In this document: piece after piece, positions 20,633 through 27,694 of the stretch
Numbering within the stretch: position 1 is the first letter of the stretch
Layout: each line of letters begins with the position of its first letter
Assembly (NCBI GenBank): GCA_944362555.1
Contig: CALVTL010000018.1
Span: 1 to 35,528 of the forward strand
Source: an uncultured Clostridia bacterium
GTDB taxonomy: Bacteria; Bacillota; Clostridia; Christensenellales; Borkfalkiaceae
Reading direction: 5' to 3'
DNA length: 35,528 nucleotides
Program-made: the position numbers and the translations under genes
The notes under the pieces: generated by a model
What the model was told of the DNA's origin: nothing
The model's input: only the letters and a program-made list of their open reading frames with translations
Databases searched by the model: none

Positions 20633-21685
20633 ATGTATCACGCGGCAGCATCTGCAATCAAATACAATCGTTCTGGAGGGTCGCACGGCGGCTTTGTCCG
20701 CATTCCCTATGCCATCATGGGGAAGCGCGTCCGGAGCGGCGCCCGTGAGCGGAAGATGGGCGGCGCGCAGCTTCTCGTCTGCGCGGCGATCTACAGCTAT
20801 TCCGGTGCGGATAAGCCGTGTGATTTTACATACCGCGAGCTCGAAAAGCGCTACCGCCTTTCAAAATCGTCCGTCGCGCGCTCCATCCGGACCGCGTTGG
20901 AGAATAATTTCGTCGAGCGCACGGACAAGGTCCATGAATATAAATTCACGGGCGATGCGGGCGACGAGACGTTCCTGTGCGTTGAAGATTGGATGTATCA
21001 CGCCACGTTCCTCGTGAACGGCGAGGAGAAGTACCTTACAAAGAACGAGATCTTTGTTCTTTCCTACCTGAACTCCTTCTGCAGGAACAAAAGCAACGGG
21101 GCAGGGTTCCGTGGTTCCGACCGCCATATCGCACGCCGCCTTTCCATGTCTGCCACAACGGTCGGAAAGTGTATGGGAACGTTGTATGCCGCGCGGCTTG
21201 CTTTCCGCTTCGGGCGGGCAAAGAATTTGTCCGAGCTGGCGACCTATCGCGTGAATGAAAAGCTCCTGCGTGAAAAGCGTGCGGAGCTCGTTCGGCGTGC
21301 AAAGGGGAAGAATGCTGATGTGAAGGACGCAGACGTGCGGGCAGCGCGGGAGAGATATTATGCCTTGCTGCGTGACGAGGCGCAGCGACGTGCCGAACAG
21401 ATGAATGCGCGGGCGCGCGCAGATTTCGCATACCGCGAGGCGGAGAAGAAGATGCGAAAGCTGGATATTGAGATCGCAAAGGCGGATGCGCACGGACTTC
21501 CCGCATTGGCGGAACTGCGGCGGGAGCATGATGCCGCGCGACGTATGATGATGGAGCGGCTGGATGCAATGAATCTGACCCCGGAGGATCTTGTCGTCCA
21601 TCATCGCTGCATGAAGTGTTCGGACACGGGCTTCCTTCCGAACGGGCGAATGTGCGACTGCTATCCAAAGGACGGGAAGCAGTGA
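20633..21685 (+). CDS. Replication initiator-like protein with DnaC-type zinc motif
   Basis: A 350-aa protein. Residues of about 40-100 form a winged HTH (FTYRELEKRYRLSKSSVARS). A second HTH lies at about 155-200 (GSDRHIARRLSMSATTVGKC). A long Arg/Ala-rich coiled coil spans about 210-320. The C terminus has CMKCSDTGF..GRMCDCY, the Cys pattern of DnaC/DnaI helicase-loader N-domains. Plasmid and phage initiators with HTH_36/DnaD-like N-domains share the first half. The ATG at 20633 has AAGGAAGGGA upstream; an ATG at 20603 inside a palindrome is the alternative. Probable role: origin recognition and helicase-loader recruitment. Confidence 0.68.
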   Translation: MYHAAASAIKYNRSGGSHGGFVRIPYAIMGKRVRSGARERKMGGAQLLVCAAIYSYSGADKPCDFTYRELEKRYRLSKSSVARSIRTALENNFVERTDKVHEYKFTGDAGDETFLCVEDWMYHATFLVNGEEKYLTKNEIFVLSYLNSFCRNKSNGAGFRGSDRHIARRLSMSATTVGKCMGTLYAARLAFRFGRAKNLSELATYRVNEKLLREKRAELVRRAKGKNADVKDADVRAARERYYALLRDEAQRRAEQMNARARADFAYREAEKKMRKLDIEIAKADAHGLPALAELRREHDAARRMMMERLDAMNLTPEDLVVHHRCMKCSDTGFLPNGRMCDCYPKDGKQ

Positions 21686-21767
21686 TGAACGGAACTTGCA
21701 GGCGAATCGCATAAAAAGATGAAGCGCGGGTGACCGCGCTTATAGACGTTCAGTAAAAGAACACGGA

Positions 21768-21793
21768 GCATCCCCTTGCGGGGGTGCTTTTCT
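21768..21793 (+). terminator. terminator of the replication operon
   Basis: GCATCCCC (21768-21775) pairs with GGGGGTGC (21780-21787) and is followed by TTTTCT. A second hairpin (AGCGCGG/CCGCGCT, about 21723-21740) precedes it. Confidence 0.7.
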
Positions 21794-21795
21794 GT

Positions 21796-22238
21796 TGCCC
21801 TGGATGGTGCTCATAGGTGAGTACTTCGCGGGCGCCATGAATGGATGCCGATTGCGCAAAAATGGACAGTGAGGCTATTCCGAAATGGACACTATAATAT
21901 TTGAATAAGATTTCTGTAAATATAGGACGGCGCGCCGCGCCCGTCCTCGGCCAGAAAGGGCAAAAAGGCGGAAGCCGCCTTCCGGCGGCTTGTATTGATA
22001 GCAACGCGCGGGCAAGCCCGCGCAAGCGGATAGACGAATGATGCGCGCCCGCAGCGACCACTGCGCCACGAGGCAATCAGAGCGGAGGGGGAGGATGGAT
22101 GCCGCGGATAAAGCCCCGCGACGTTCCGGCGGCCACTATATCCCCAAAAGCGGGGACGTGCCGCCGGGTTCGAGCGCTCAAAAATCCCCGTAAACGGGGA
22201 TTTTTTTGAAAATGCAAAAAAATTTTGCATTTGTGTGA
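21796..22238. other. gene-free region with IS21-type end remnant and hairpins
   Basis: No credible gene. AAATGGACA occurs at 21860-21868 and 21883-21891; on the minus strand these read as TGTCCATTT, like the repeated terminal motifs of IS21-family elements, so a lone IS end is possible. Strong hairpins follow: AAGCCGCC-ttcc-GGCGGCTT near 21974-21993 and GCGCGGGC-aa-GCCCGCGC near 22007-22024. A palindrome pair (22141-22201) and ATGCAAAA/TTTTGCAT near 22212-22230 complete the region. Confidence 0.4.
22141..22208 (+). terminator. TCCCCG palindrome pair; second copy acts as terminator
   Basis: TCCCC-aaaagc-GGGGA (22141-22156) and ATCCCCG-TAAA-CGGGGAT (22184-22201). The second is followed directly by a T tract, making it a functional-looking Rho-independent terminator. 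The spacer matches that of the cluster at 20150-20254. Confidence 0.65.
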
Positions 22239-22267
22239 TTGACAAATGGGAGAATTTCATATAATAT
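22239..22267 (+). promoter_or_regulatory. promoter of the leader RNA and NYN gene
   Basis: TTGACA (22239-22244) with TATAAT at 22260-22265 (15-bp spacer) or TAATAT at 22262-22267 (17-bp spacer). Expected start is near 22272. The surrounding DNA is clearly more AT-rich than the rest of the element. Confidence 0.68.
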
Positions 22268-22271
22268 ATAT

Positions 22272-22365
22272 GTGTAGTCAATCAATGGCTGCATATCGCT
22301 TAGTAGCTCTTGATAGTAAGGTCCCCACTATACGGGAGTTCCTGAACCCAAGAGCTTATTTTTTT
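22272..22365 (+). ncRNA. pseudoknotted leader RNA with terminator upstream of NYN nuclease
   Basis: About 94 nt. AGCTCTTG (22305-22312) pairs with CAAGAGCT (22349-22356), and a TATTTTTTT tract follows: a terminator or attenuator before the gene. Inside the stem, ATAGT (22313-22317) can pair with ACTAT (22327-22331), while TCCC (22322-22325) pairs with GGGA (22334-22337), which is an H-type pseudoknot order. GTTC-CT-GAAC may add a third helix. It could be an autonomous RNA that controls the nuclease, or an attenuator. Confidence 0.55.
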
Positions 22366-22379
22366 AGGGAGGGTAACGA

Positions 22380-23075
22380 ATGATGAAAACTGCAATTTTG
22401 GTTGATGGTGGGTTTTATAGAAAGAGAGCAGCTTTTTTATGGGGTAAGAAGACGGCAGAGGAAAGGGCAAAAGAATTGCAGGCATATTGTCACGCACATA
22501 TAAAGGCGCAAAATTCGGAGCTGTATCGAGTATTTTATTACGATTGTCCACCTTCAGGAGGACAGGCTTTTCATCCTTATACAAGAAAAAATGTAAACTT
22601 AAGGAAAACCGATACATATAATTGGACTGAAATTTTTTTGCAAGAATTAAAAAGGGCGCGGAAGTTTGCAGTCAGATTAGGTGTTCTTTCAGATGTTTCG
22701 ACAGAATACGTCTTAAAGCCGGCAGTGGTTCGTAAACTATTCGATGGTTCGATCAGTTTGGAAGATGTACAGGAAAACGATTTCACGCTGTCGATGTCTC
22801 AAAAAGGTGTAGATATGAAAATCGGCATCGATATTTCGTCGTTGGCTTATAAAAAACAGGTAGATCAAATTATTCTAATTTCAGGAGATAGCGACTTTGT
22901 TCCTGCTGCGAAATTAGCGAGACGTGAAGGTATTGATTTTATTTTAGATCCCATGTGGGCGAACATAAAAGACAGCCTATCAGAGCACATTGATGGGATC
23001 CATTCAAATTGGCAGAAGAAAGCAAGAATGGAAAGAGCAAATATTCAAGAAACAGAACCGAAGGGGGAGCAATAA
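22380..23075 (+). CDS. NYN-domain (LabA/DUF88-type) PIN-like RNase
   Basis: The 231-aa protein starts with KTAILVDGGFYRKRAAF (first catalytic Asp), has a mid-region FYYDCPPSGGQAFHP, then QKGVDMKIGIDISSLA and QIILISGDSDFVPAAKLARR, the NYN/LabA active-site block with the GDSDF acidic pair. The C terminus (EGIDFILDPMWANIKDSLSE, HIDGIHS) also fits the family. NYN proteins are metal-dependent RNases. GGGAGGG precedes ATG at 22380 (ATG at 22383 is equally possible). Codon use is AT-rich compared with the element, so it looks like separately acquired cargo, next to the right end where defence or fitness genes often sit. Confidence 0.82.
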   Translation: MMKTAILVDGGFYRKRAAFLWGKKTAEERAKELQAYCHAHIKAQNSELYRVFYYDCPPSGGQAFHPYTRKNVNLRKTDTYNWTEIFLQELKRARKFAVRLGVLSDVSTEYVLKPAVVRKLFDGSISLEDVQENDFTLSMSQKGVDMKIGIDISSLAYKKQVDQIILISGDSDFVPAAKLARREGIDFILDPMWANIKDSLSEHIDGIHSNWQKKARMERANIQETEPKGEQ

Positions 23076-23087
23076 GCTCCCTTTTTT
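23064..23087 (+). terminator. terminator of the NYN gene
   Basis: GGGAGC and GCTCCC (23065-23070 with 23076-23081) around AATAA, followed by T6. The loop contains the stop codon of the nuclease. Confidence 0.85.
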
Positions 23088-23331
23088 CAGGACTTCAGGA
23101 TGTGCATTGTTGCGTTTCTTTTCATATTGAGTGTAATATAAGGAAAAAATCTTTCCCGCCAAATTAAAGACGAGAAAGATTCCGAAGCCGTCAGATCATC
23201 ATGGTTAATACGATGAACAAAAAGAATGTCTGTGAAGTGTCAAAAATTTTTAAGCAATGCTTTGACGCAAAATATAGATTGAATTTTAATATCGAACACA
23301 ATATATGGTTCCCTTCAAAAATCTTTGGCGC
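23088..23331. other. AT-rich right end of the element
   Basis: No gene. It contains the AATCTTTC/GAAAGATT inverted repeat (about 23147-23177) and one AGTGTCAAA nonamer (23236-23244) shared with the left end, consistent with a right-arm integrase-binding region. Confidence 0.45.
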
Positions 23332-23377
23332 TTCGTAATCAATAGGTCGCCGGTTCAAGTCCGGCCAGAAGCTCCAT
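23332..23377 (+). repeat. attR core (tRNA-Thr 3' half remnant)
   Basis: Identical to 3947-3992. It lacks the acceptor 5' strand, the D arm and the 5' anticodon stem, so it is not a tRNA gene. The host terminator of the original tRNA follows at 23402. Confidence 0.93.
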
Positions 23378-23401
23378 GATTGCAGACGAAAAGGCTGCAA
23401 G

Positions 23402-23444
23402 ACAAAAACCCATGAAAAACAATGCGTTTTTCATGGGTTTTTGT
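23402..23444 (+). terminator. original host terminator of tRNA-Thr
   Basis: A 19-bp perfect stem (ACAAAAACCCATGAAAAAC at 23402-23420 with its complement at 23426-23444) rich in A/T on both ends, hence bidirectional. Confidence 0.85.
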
Positions 23445-23460
23445 TATGATACCTCTCTTT

Positions 23461-23501
23461 GCGCAAAAACACCATCGGCAACGTCGATGGTGTTTTTGCG
23501 C
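23461..23501 (-). terminator. terminator of the hepT-mntA operon
   Basis: A 17-bp perfect stem (GCGCAAAAACACCATCG at 23461-23477 with its complement at 23485-23501) containing T runs on both strands. Leftward it lies immediately after the HepT stop codon. Confidence 0.8.
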
Positions 23502-23905
23502 TATTTCAGATGGTCTGAAATGTACTTGTTGAGTTCGGAGAGCGCCTTTGCAAAGCGGCTGCTGATTTTTTCGGCGATCTCTTCGGAGAGCTCGCGTCCG
23601 TAGTCGTGCGAGGTGAGATTTCGGCTGCCCAGCATATCCAGCCAGAGCGCCTCGTCCTGTAAGATCCCTTCCCGATAGGCGAACGCAAATACGCCCTTCG
23701 GAGAGGGGAGCTCGGGTTGATACCCTTGCGAAAACAGAAATTCCCGCAGCGATTTCCATCCGAGCTCGAAGGTGAACTCAAAGCGTTTGATGAGCGCATC
23801 CTGATAGAGATCGTTTTTCGGATCGCGCCGATAGGCGATATTCGCCTCGTTCAGGCGTTTGACCGCCTGTGCAAAGTTGGCATTTTTATTCTGCGTCTTT
23901 GTCAT
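23501..23905 (-). CDS. hepT: HepT-type HEPN toxin (HI0074 family)
   Basis: A 134-aa helical HEPN protein, formerly called a nucleotidyltransferase substrate-binding protein. RFEFTFELGWKSLREFLFSQ is the family core. The catalytic signature RNLTSHDY fits the RX4HXY motif of HepT RNases, in which the Tyr is the AMPylation target of MntA. It overlaps the MntA stop region by 20 bp and is translated after it. The pair lies in host DNA only about 120 bp beyond attR. Confidence 0.82.
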   Translation of the reverse strand: MTKTQNKNANFAQAVKRLNEANIAYRRDPKNDLYQDALIKRFEFTFELGWKSLREFLFSQGYQPELPSPKGVFAFAYREGILQDEALWLDMLGSRNLTSHDYGRELSEEIAEKISSRFAKALSELNKYISDHLK

Positions 23906-24188
23906 AAAACGGAATGCCCTCCCTTTGGATGCTTTGTCTGAGCGGCGCAGAGAGCCGTTCGTCCATAAAGATGAGATCGATTTTATGCAGGGTCGGAAGT
24001 TCCTCCGTGCAAAAGAGCCGCAGCGCGATCTTTTCGGCAGAAGTCAGTGCGCCGTAGACGGCAACGTCGTAATCGCTCTGTTCGCTGTGCTCGCCGCGCG
24101 CGCGGGAGCCGAACAGCACGGCGCGCTCAATGGCGGGATAGCGGCGGAATGTCTGCGCGAGGGCAGAGAGGAGCTTATCGTTATTCAT
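23886..24188 (-). CDS. mntA: MntA-type nucleotidyltransferase antitoxin
   Basis: A 100-aa minimal nucleotidyltransferase. VLFGSRARGEHSEQSDYDVA contains the exact GSX10DXD signature of MntA/MNT proteins, with the downstream strand HKIDLIFMDE giving the third acidic residue. MntA neutralises HepT by adding AMP to the toxin Tyr. The order mntA then hepT and the 20-bp overlap are normal for the module. Confidence 0.85.
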   Translation of the reverse strand: MNNDKLLSALAQTFRRYPAIERAVLFGSRARGEHSEQSDYDVAVYGALTSAEKIALRLFCTEELPTLHKIDLIFMDERLSAPLRQSIQREGIPFYDKDAE

Positions 24189-24203
24189 GATGCGTTTCCA
24201 GAG

Positions 24204-27200
24204 TTATGCAGCGGGGGTGGCGAGGTCGGCGCAGATCTGCGCATAAGCCTCGTACATCTCGCCGAAGTAGGCGTTGAACGCCTCCCATGCCGACTGTGCG
24301 GGAGCGGGGGTGATCGCCTCGCCCTCGTCCTCGCCCGAGCCTTCGCCCGTGCTCTCGCCTTCGCCCGTGCTCTCGTCCGCCTGCGCGTCCGTGCCCGCCT
24401 GCGCGTCCTCGCTCTTGAGCTGTTCGTAGAGCGTCTGCGCGCTCTTCCAAGAGGTGAGGATGTCGCTCCGAAGTTCTTCTTTATCCTCACTTTCCGTGGC
24501 GATCTGATAACCGATGTAGCCGATCTGCACGTTGAGGAGGGCGGAGACGAGGTCCTGCGCCGTCTCGCTTTCGGCAAAGAGGTAGGAGGCGGCGCGCGCC
24601 AATCCGCCGTGGAAGAGGTTGAGCGAGAGGCCTTCGAGGTTGTCGATCGTCAAGAGGAACGCCTGTTCCGCGGGGGTGAGCGCACGGAATGCCGTCAGCA
24701 TGGCGCTCACGGTCGCGGCGTCGAAGGTGAAGCCGCTGCCGAGGTTGGTGTTCATCATGAGTTCGACAACGTACCAGAAGTAGCCCTCGTACTCCTTCAG
24801 GAAGGCACGCAGCCCCGTCATCGCCTCGTACTCCGCCTTGTCGATGCCGAGTTGGAGGAAGTAGAGCTCGTACTTCGCATCCATCTGATAGACGTAGTGA
24901 TAGCTCGGATTCTTGACGGAGCCCTCGCTGATATAGGGCATGAAGTAGTAGGCTTCCTCGTTCAGCGCCTTTGCCTGCGCGGCATAGTCGCGCACCTTCT
25001 CGTACGAGGCAAGGAAGGGAACGTAGAGGGGAAGGGCGCCGCCGAGGTCGGCGATCACGCCGTCGATGTAGTACTGCGCGAGCGAGGCGTTTTCCACGGC
25101 GTCGTTGAGCGCGTCGAACACCGCTTTTTGATCGTCGGTGAGCGCTTCCTTATAGCTCCAGGCGGGTTCGTCCTCTCCCGCTTCCGCGTTCTCGGTAAAG
25201 CGGGCGAAATAGCCCGTGTAACGGTTGTAGACCTCTTTCAGGTAGCTGTCGAACTTCTCCTTCGCGTCTGCGTCCGTCCAGCCCGTATAGAGCGCCTTCG
25301 CATCCTTCATCGTGATGCAGAAGTTCTCCGTGTCGCCGTTCGCATAGTACTCGATGGCGAGCATGAGGTCGTAGAACAGATCGCGCGCGGTGTTCTCCTC
25401 CTCCGCGTCAAAGTCGATGCCGAGCTGTTCGCCGTAGTAGGTATAGATGAAGGTCGCAAAGTGGGAATAGAGATACCCGTCTTCGGGATAGAGGGCGAAC
25501 TCGGGGAGGCTGCCGTAGAGGTAGTTCATCGAGAGCAGGAAGTAGTACTGCTGTGTGGGGAGAAGGGCGCAGAACGCCTCGAACATCTCCCTGACGGTGG
25601 CGTCGAAGTCGAAGTCTTCGGAGCCTGCGGGGGCTTTGCCCGTGTCGTCAAAGTACCATGCGTCGAGGTAGAGATCCCACACCTTCTGCACGTCGGCGTC
25701 GAAGGCGGAGGCGTCGCGCAGATCCCAATAGCCGTAGCTGCCCGCCATCATCTGCACGAGCACGGTGGCGAAGTAGGTGTTGTAGAGCGTCATGAGCACT
25801 TCGTCGTCGCCGTGCGCGTTGAGGAACGCGCTGCTCTCGGCGATCGCCTGCTCATAGAGATAGATGAAGAGTGTGCTCTCGACGAGCAGTTCGTTCGCGC
25901 CCACGGTCATGTAGTTCTCCGCATACTGCTGCATGAGCGTCTGCATATCCTGTCCGTTGAGGAAGGAGAGGCGCAGCGCTTCGAGCGGCTGCGGGAACAT
26001 GAGCGCGGAGAGGTTGTCGATGTGCGTCATGGCGCTGTTCGCCGCCTCCGCATCTTCTGCCTCCTGCGCCTTAGTGTATTCCTTGTAGTAGTGGCGGTAG
26101 AGGGGATCGAAGAAGTCGCCCTTTTCGTGCCACTCGTTCATCATGGAGAGGATGGAGGTGTTGCCGATGAGGAGCTCCACCTTCTCGCCGTCGATCTCGG
26201 CGGTATACTTGCGGTTGCTGATCTCCATGATGCGATCGTACGCGCCGTCCGCGTCCATCTCTGCCGCCGTGCCCTTTTCAAAGGCGTCGATCGCCCATTC
26301 GAGCACTTCTTTCACGTCGGTGAAGTAGGAGGCGTCGGGGATGAGGGAGGCGAGGTCGGCGACCGTCAGGGTGACTTCCTCCTCGCTGCCGTCCGCAAAG
26401 CCCGTATAGAGCACGGTCTCGGCGCACTTATTGAGGAGGGTGCCGTTGGCAAGAAGCGTGGAGAGCGATTTAAGCTCCGCCATCTCGTCCTCGTCCTCGA
26501 GGAGGGTGATGCCCGCCTTCGCCTTCGACTTCGCGTTGCAGACGAAGGTGATGCCTGCCATCGAATCCACCGTAAAGACCTCTTTGAAGGTCGTGCCGAT
26601 CTGCTCGCGCCATGTATTGTAGCCGTAGGTGACGGCGAGGCGCGCCACCGCCTCCAGCTCGGAGAGGGTGATGTACGCCGCGTTCTCCGTGCTCATCCCG
26701 AGGTAGGCGTTGAGCTGCTCCACGGCGAGCTCTTTTTGTTCCTGGGTCGTGTCTGCGGGGTACGCCATGCCGGGGTTCTCCGTCGTCGGGGCGCGGTAGC
26801 AGTGCCAATCGAGCTTGGAGAGTTCCGCGGCGGCGTCGCGGAAGCGGGAGACGGCGCTGTACGCGACCGTAACATCGAACGTGCCGACTTCCTGCCCGCG
26901 GTAGAGCACCTGAATGTGCTGCGTGACCGTCTCGGGGTGCTCCTTCGTCACGGCGTCGGGCGCAAAACCCGTCGTCGTGAGCGCGTTGAGCGCGACGTTG
27001 CGCACCGTGTCGCCGTCGGGGTCGGTGAGCCGCACGGAGGCGCCCGTCATGTCGAGGCGGGTCTCGTGGCTGCCGTACTCCGTCTTGCGGGGCGCCTGAA
27101 AGCGCACCTGAGGCTTGGTGACGCGCACGGAAAAGCTGCCTTCATAGCGCTCGCCGTCCTTTTCATAGACGGCGGCGAGGGTGAGCTCCTTGGGCTCGGC

Positions 27201-27656
27201 GGAGGAAAATCCCGTCACGGTGAGCCCTTCGGAGGCGGAGGAGACGGGGATGGTGGTGCCGTCGTCGCGCGTGATGTTGATGCGCACGTCCACGTCGGAA
27301 AATTCCTCGCCGACAAAGTAGACGTACTCCTCCGCGGTGCGGAAGCGGGGGACGACGGTCACGGTGTACTGCACCGTCTTGCCGCCGAACGTCACGGTGA
27401 GCGTCTGCTGTCCGAGGGTGTTCTTGTCGTACCCCGTCACCGTCACGCCGTCGGCGTTGAGGGGAACGGCGGTGCCGTCTGCCATGAGGGTGCCCTTGGA
27501 AAGGTTCAGCTCGGTGCCCAGAACGTACGTCGTCTGCGGCTGGTCGCTGCGGTCGAGCGAGAGGTCGTTTACCGCCTTCATGCAGGCGGCGACGCCGAAG
27601 AGCACGCCGAGTGCCATCAGCAAGGTGAGAAAACCGAGTAACAAGCGTTTTTTCAT
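24204..27656 (-). CDS. Large Ig-like lipoprotein (1150 aa)
   Basis: Begins MKKRLLLGFLTLLMALGVLF with the lipobox GVAAC (Cys about 25). About residues 40-103, 108-185 and 190-268 are three bacterial Ig-like (Big_3-type) domains, the first with VTVTGYDKNTLGQQTLTVTF. The remaining 850 residues are helix-rich, with many Tyr/Ala/Glu segments and no known family. A low-complexity acidic stretch (DESTGEGESTGEGSGEDEGE, about 1090-1109) precedes the C terminus. Ribosome binding site AGGAGAAC. Last gene of the minus-strand operon. Role on the cell surface unknown. Confidence 0.72.
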   Translation of the reverse strand: MKKRLLLGFLTLLMALGVLFGVAACMKAVNDLSLDRSDQPQTTYVLGTELNLSKGTLMADGTAVPLNADGVTVTGYDKNTLGQQTLTVTFGGKTVQYTVTVVPRFRTAEEYVYFVGEEFSDVDVRINITRDDGTTIPVSSASEGLTVTGFSSAEPKELTLAAVYEKDGERYEGSFSVRVTKPQVRFQAPRKTEYGSHETRLDMTGASVRLTDPDGDTVRNVALNALTTTGFAPDAVTKEHPETVTQHIQVLYRGQEVGTFDVTVAYSAVSRFRDAAAELSKLDWHCYRAPTTENPGMAYPADTTQEQKELAVEQLNAYLGMSTENAAYITLSELEAVARLAVTYGYNTWREQIGTTFKEVFTVDSMAGITFVCNAKSKAKAGITLLEDEDEMAELKSLSTLLANGTLLNKCAETVLYTGFADGSEEEVTLTVADLASLIPDASYFTDVKEVLEWAIDAFEKGTAAEMDADGAYDRIMEISNRKYTAEIDGEKVELLIGNTSILSMMNEWHEKGDFFDPLYRHYYKEYTKAQEAEDAEAANSAMTHIDNLSALMFPQPLEALRLSFLNGQDMQTLMQQYAENYMTVGANELLVESTLFIYLYEQAIAESSAFLNAHGDDEVLMTLYNTYFATVLVQMMAGSYGYWDLRDASAFDADVQKVWDLYLDAWYFDDTGKAPAGSEDFDFDATVREMFEAFCALLPTQQYYFLLSMNYLYGSLPEFALYPEDGYLYSHFATFIYTYYGEQLGIDFDAEEENTARDLFYDLMLAIEYYANGDTENFCITMKDAKALYTGWTDADAKEKFDSYLKEVYNRYTGYFARFTENAEAGEDEPAWSYKEALTDDQKAVFDALNDAVENASLAQYYIDGVIADLGGALPLYVPFLASYEKVRDYAAQAKALNEEAYYFMPYISEGSVKNPSYHYVYQMDAKYELYFLQLGIDKAEYEAMTGLRAFLKEYEGYFWYVVELMMNTNLGSGFTFDAATVSAMLTAFRALTPAEQAFLLTIDNLEGLSLNLFHGGLARAASYLFAESETAQDLVSALLNVQIGYIGYQIATESEDKEELRSDILTSWKSAQTLYEQLKSEDAQAGTDAQADESTGEGESTGEGSGEDEGEAITPAPAQSAWEAFNAYFGEMYEAYAQICADLATPAA

Positions 27657-27694
27657 ATAGTTCTCCTGCGGTTATATATTTACAAATCGTTTGG

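Larger units (their letters stand above)
3947..23377. mobile_element. Integrated Zot-bearing (inovirus-like) element in tRNA-Thr
   Basis: A 46-bp direct repeat of the tRNA-Thr 3' half bounds the element. A tyrosine integrase lies just inside the left end, pointing toward it. Inside are a toxin-antitoxin pair, two repressor-controlled switches, a surface-protein operon, a Zot/pI-like ATPase operon, a replication-initiator-like gene and a cargo nuclease. There is no terminase, portal, capsid, relaxase or conjugation ATPase, so tailed phage and ICE are unlikely. Zot-type ATPases mark filamentous phages; the length of about 19.4 kb is large for that group. No small single-TM major coat protein was identified, so the inovirus assignment remains an inference. 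Confidence 0.85.

Noticed and set aside
23332-23377. Second tRNA-Thr gene
   Set aside because: Only the 3' half is present; no D arm or 5' acceptor strand precedes it. It is the attR copy.
3947-23377. Integrative conjugative element or tailed prophage
   Set aside because: No relaxase, coupling protein, type IV secretion ATPase, terminase, portal, capsid or tail gene is visible.
23859-27641. 1260-codon open frame on the plus strand opposite the large lipoprotein
   Set aside because: It has Arg/Val/Glu/His-heavy composition typical of the antisense frame of GC-rich codons, no start context or domains, and the minus-strand gene has a signal peptide, lipobox and Ig domains.
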